Source: Mucilaginibacter endophyticus
GTDB taxonomy: Bacteria; Bacteroidota; Bacteroidia; Sphingobacteriales; Sphingobacteriaceae
Reading direction: 5' to 3'
Assembly: GCF_003351025.1 (NCBI RefSeq)
Contig: NZ_QPCG01000008.1
Coordinates: 156,938-220,937 of the forward strand
DNA: 64,000 bases
The notes beneath the pieces are model-generated. The model saw only the letters and a list, made by a program, of their open reading frames with translations. It did no database searches and was not told the DNA's origin. The position numbers were made by a program, and so were the translations under genes. Below, one piece after another: positions 62,767-64,000 of this stretch (position 1 is its first letter; each line of letters begins with the position of its first letter).

Positions 62767-63528
62767 ATGCGAGAACAATACTTCAAACATCGTGAACCGT
62801 TCGATTTTAATAAAGAATCCAACGATATCGGCCGTCCATTCTTTTGGAATAAAAAAGTAGAGGACAACCACTTTCTTAACCTGCTTTATCGAAAGAGTGA
62901 GCAACAATTCGATGAACTGTATAAATATCACCTGCAATTTTTCCTTTCCGAGTACCATGATGCAAGCCCGCAAGAGTTCTTCAGGTATGTGTGGGAAGTC
63001 ATACAGGATGCCATTGCACAGTTAAGACATAAAGAGAGGTATACTTCAAGTCATGCCTCCAACTTCCGGAATAAGTTTCACCTTAACCGTTTTGCAGAAT
63101 ATCTTCAAAGTATCGACGAATGGAACCTTGGCCGTACGCAGGTTGAGATCATCGCAGAGAAAGAAGGCCAAATCAAAATACTCAAAGAACAATTGCAACG
63201 TCTGATGGATGAGCGCAGAGAAGCAGAGAAGTTGGATACCGACTACCCGATCAATATTGCCAGCGGTCATTTCCTCACAGTAGTTGACATTTTTAAGAAG
63301 ATCGAGGCACTAAAAATAGGCGATAAGGAACTCGTGTTTTCGCAAATGCCTATCACGTGGGCCAAACTGATCTGCCGGTACTTTCAGGAAGACGGGGAAC
63401 CGATCAAATTAGACCGTGTGCGGCGCTACTACCCGCGCGATGCAGGTAACCCGAGCGGCAGGTCGTCTGCTGTCCCCTCCGAAAACCAGCACTTCAACAT
63501 CACTCCGGCAAAACGCCGGGCAGGTTAA
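62767..63528 (+). CDS. Hypothetical protein of an accessory region
   Basis: A 253-residue soluble protein. The N-terminal half has FDELYKYHLQFFLSEYHD; a coiled coil lies around residues 125-155 (EIIAEKEGQIKILKEQLQRL); the C-terminal part reads ITWAKLICRYFQEDGEPIKL and ends basic. I have no firm family. Similar proteins often sit beside helix-turn-helix genes at the edges of Bacteroidota mobile elements (from memory). The palindrome just upstream suggests local control. Confidence 0.65.
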   Translation: MREQYFKHREPFDFNKESNDIGRPFFWNKKVEDNHFLNLLYRKSEQQFDELYKYHLQFFLSEYHDASPQEFFRYVWEVIQDAIAQLRHKERYTSSHASNFRNKFHLNRFAEYLQSIDEWNLGRTQVEIIAEKEGQIKILKEQLQRLMDERREAEKLDTDYPINIASGHFLTVVDIFKKIEALKIGDKELVFSQMPITWAKLICRYFQEDGEPIKLDRVRRYYPRDAGNPSGRSSAVPSENQHFNITPAKRRAG

Positions 63529-63625
63529 GAACGGATTTTAGTTGCAATTTTCTTTTGCAGGCAAACGTTAGCAATTGCCTTTAAACTATTCAGTGCGCTC
63601 TTTTTCAGCACTATGCTTTGTGTGC

Positions 63626-63653
63626 CATTACCATATCTTGGCCTATGGTAATG
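63626..63653. promoter_or_regulatory. Perfect 10-bp palindrome, possible operator or terminator
   Basis: CATTACCATA (63626-63635) and TATGGTAATG (63644-63653) are separated by 8 bp. No T-run follows, so an operator is more likely than a terminator. Confidence 0.45.
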
Positions 63654-63727
63654 AATAACATCGCTTTGCCCACACTTTTGCTTCGTACCTGGTATAGGTG
63701 GTACAAGTATTTAGTAATGATTTAACG

Positions 63728-63734
63728 AAGGAGG
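63728..63734 (+). promoter_or_regulatory. Strong Shine-Dalgarno
   Basis: AAGGAGG lies five bases before the ATG at 63740. Other genes in this window lack such a site, as is usual in the phylum. Confidence 0.6.
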
Positions 63735-63739
63735 CGATT

Positions 63740-64000
63740 ATGCAAGCAAGTGAACTGATCACTAAAGGAGATCTGAATGAGTTTAAAAGCGAACTGTTAA
63801 CGGAAATCAAAAAACTGGTTCAACTGGATGGCCAGGGCCAGTCCAAAAAATGGCTCAAAAGTAACGAAGTAAGAAAGCTGCTCAAAATATCACCAGGCAC
63901 CTTACAGAACCTGCGCATCAACGGGACATTGACTTATACCCGCATCGGCAGCATCATGTATTACAAACTCGAAGACATTAACAAGCTACTTGAAGGAGGA
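63740..64000 (+). CDS. Helix-turn-helix (MerR/excisionase-like) protein, 3' end cut
   Basis: The frame is open to the window edge (87 codons). After a helical N-terminus (KGDLNEFKSELLTEIKKL) comes a winged helix-turn-helix of the HTH_17/excisionase kind: KWLKSNEVRKLLKISPGTLQ and INGTLTYTRIGSIMYYKLED. Little can be missing at the C-terminus. It is preceded by a strong Shine-Dalgarno and a palindrome, and such proteins are frequent in conjugative and integrative elements of Bacteroidota. It probably marks the border of an element that continues beyond the window. Confidence 0.85.
   Translation, partial: MQASELITKGDLNEFKSELLTEIKKLVQLDGQGQSKKWLKSNEVRKLLKISPGTLQNLRINGTLTYTRIGSIMYYKLEDINKLLEGG

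Overview
The window comes from a Sphingobacteriaceae-type Bacteroidota, most likely Mucilaginibacter or a close relative (inference). The signs are two ECF sigma/FecR/SusC/SusD sets, promoters of the TAnnTTTG type, an almost complete lack of Shine-Dalgarno sequences, an ileS-traR/dksA-lspA operon, and intergenic palindromic repeats. About 45 protein genes, two tRNA genes and four probable small RNA genes can be supported.

Layout. 1-8.4 kb: a cut luciferase-like oxidoreductase, a fatty acid desaturase, an aminotransferase and the ileS operon. 8.9-11.8 kb: a leucine-rich-repeat protein kinase, a small hypothetical, and a secreted protein made only of the M17 N-terminal domain. 11.8-19.8 kb: ECF sigma, FecR, SusC, SusD and a secreted endonuclease/exonuclease/phosphatase. 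19.9-27.3 kb: an AT-rich locus that looks like a defence or conflict system. It encodes a SIR2-like protein with a C-terminal adaptor domain, an nSTAND NTPase joined across a frameshift to a membrane segment, beta-propeller and TPR protein, a secreted thioredoxin with the same TPR tail, and a divergent protein with the same adaptor fused to a TIR domain. 27.3-29.3 kb: two tRNA-Val genes, a small hypothetical, and four tandem copies of a ~75-nt RNA gene. 29.4-35.2 kb: a second flavin oxidoreductase, a sensor kinase and an alpha/beta hydrolase. 35.4-44.1 kb: a second ECF/FecR/SusC/SusD set with two thioredoxin-fold proteins. 44.4-62.3 kb: hydrolases, two more sensor kinases, two sigma-54 activators and a seven-gene operon. 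62.8-64 kb: a hypothetical gene and a cut helix-turn-helix gene with a strong Shine-Dalgarno, probably the edge of an accessory element.

Three things stand out. First, the SIR2/nSTAND/thioredoxin/TIR locus, with its shared adaptor domain, shared TPR tail and a -1 slippery heptamer. Second, a sigma-54 regulon: six intergenic regions carry a triple half-site CGT-N6-ACG-N6-CGT whose first base lies 77 bp (once 78) upstream of a GG-N10-G -24/-12 promoter. The regulon includes a kinase gene, the response-regulator gene, three alpha/beta hydrolase genes and the seven-gene operon. Both activators encoded here share nearly the same recognition helix. Third, all four small RNA genes have their own -24/-12 promoter, placed so that transcription starts at the conserved 5' end. 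They have compensatory changes in the terminator stem and their own upstream motifs. This resembles the design of the Vibrio Qrr RNAs, without any sequence relation that I can see.

All calls are from reading the sequence; no database search was run.
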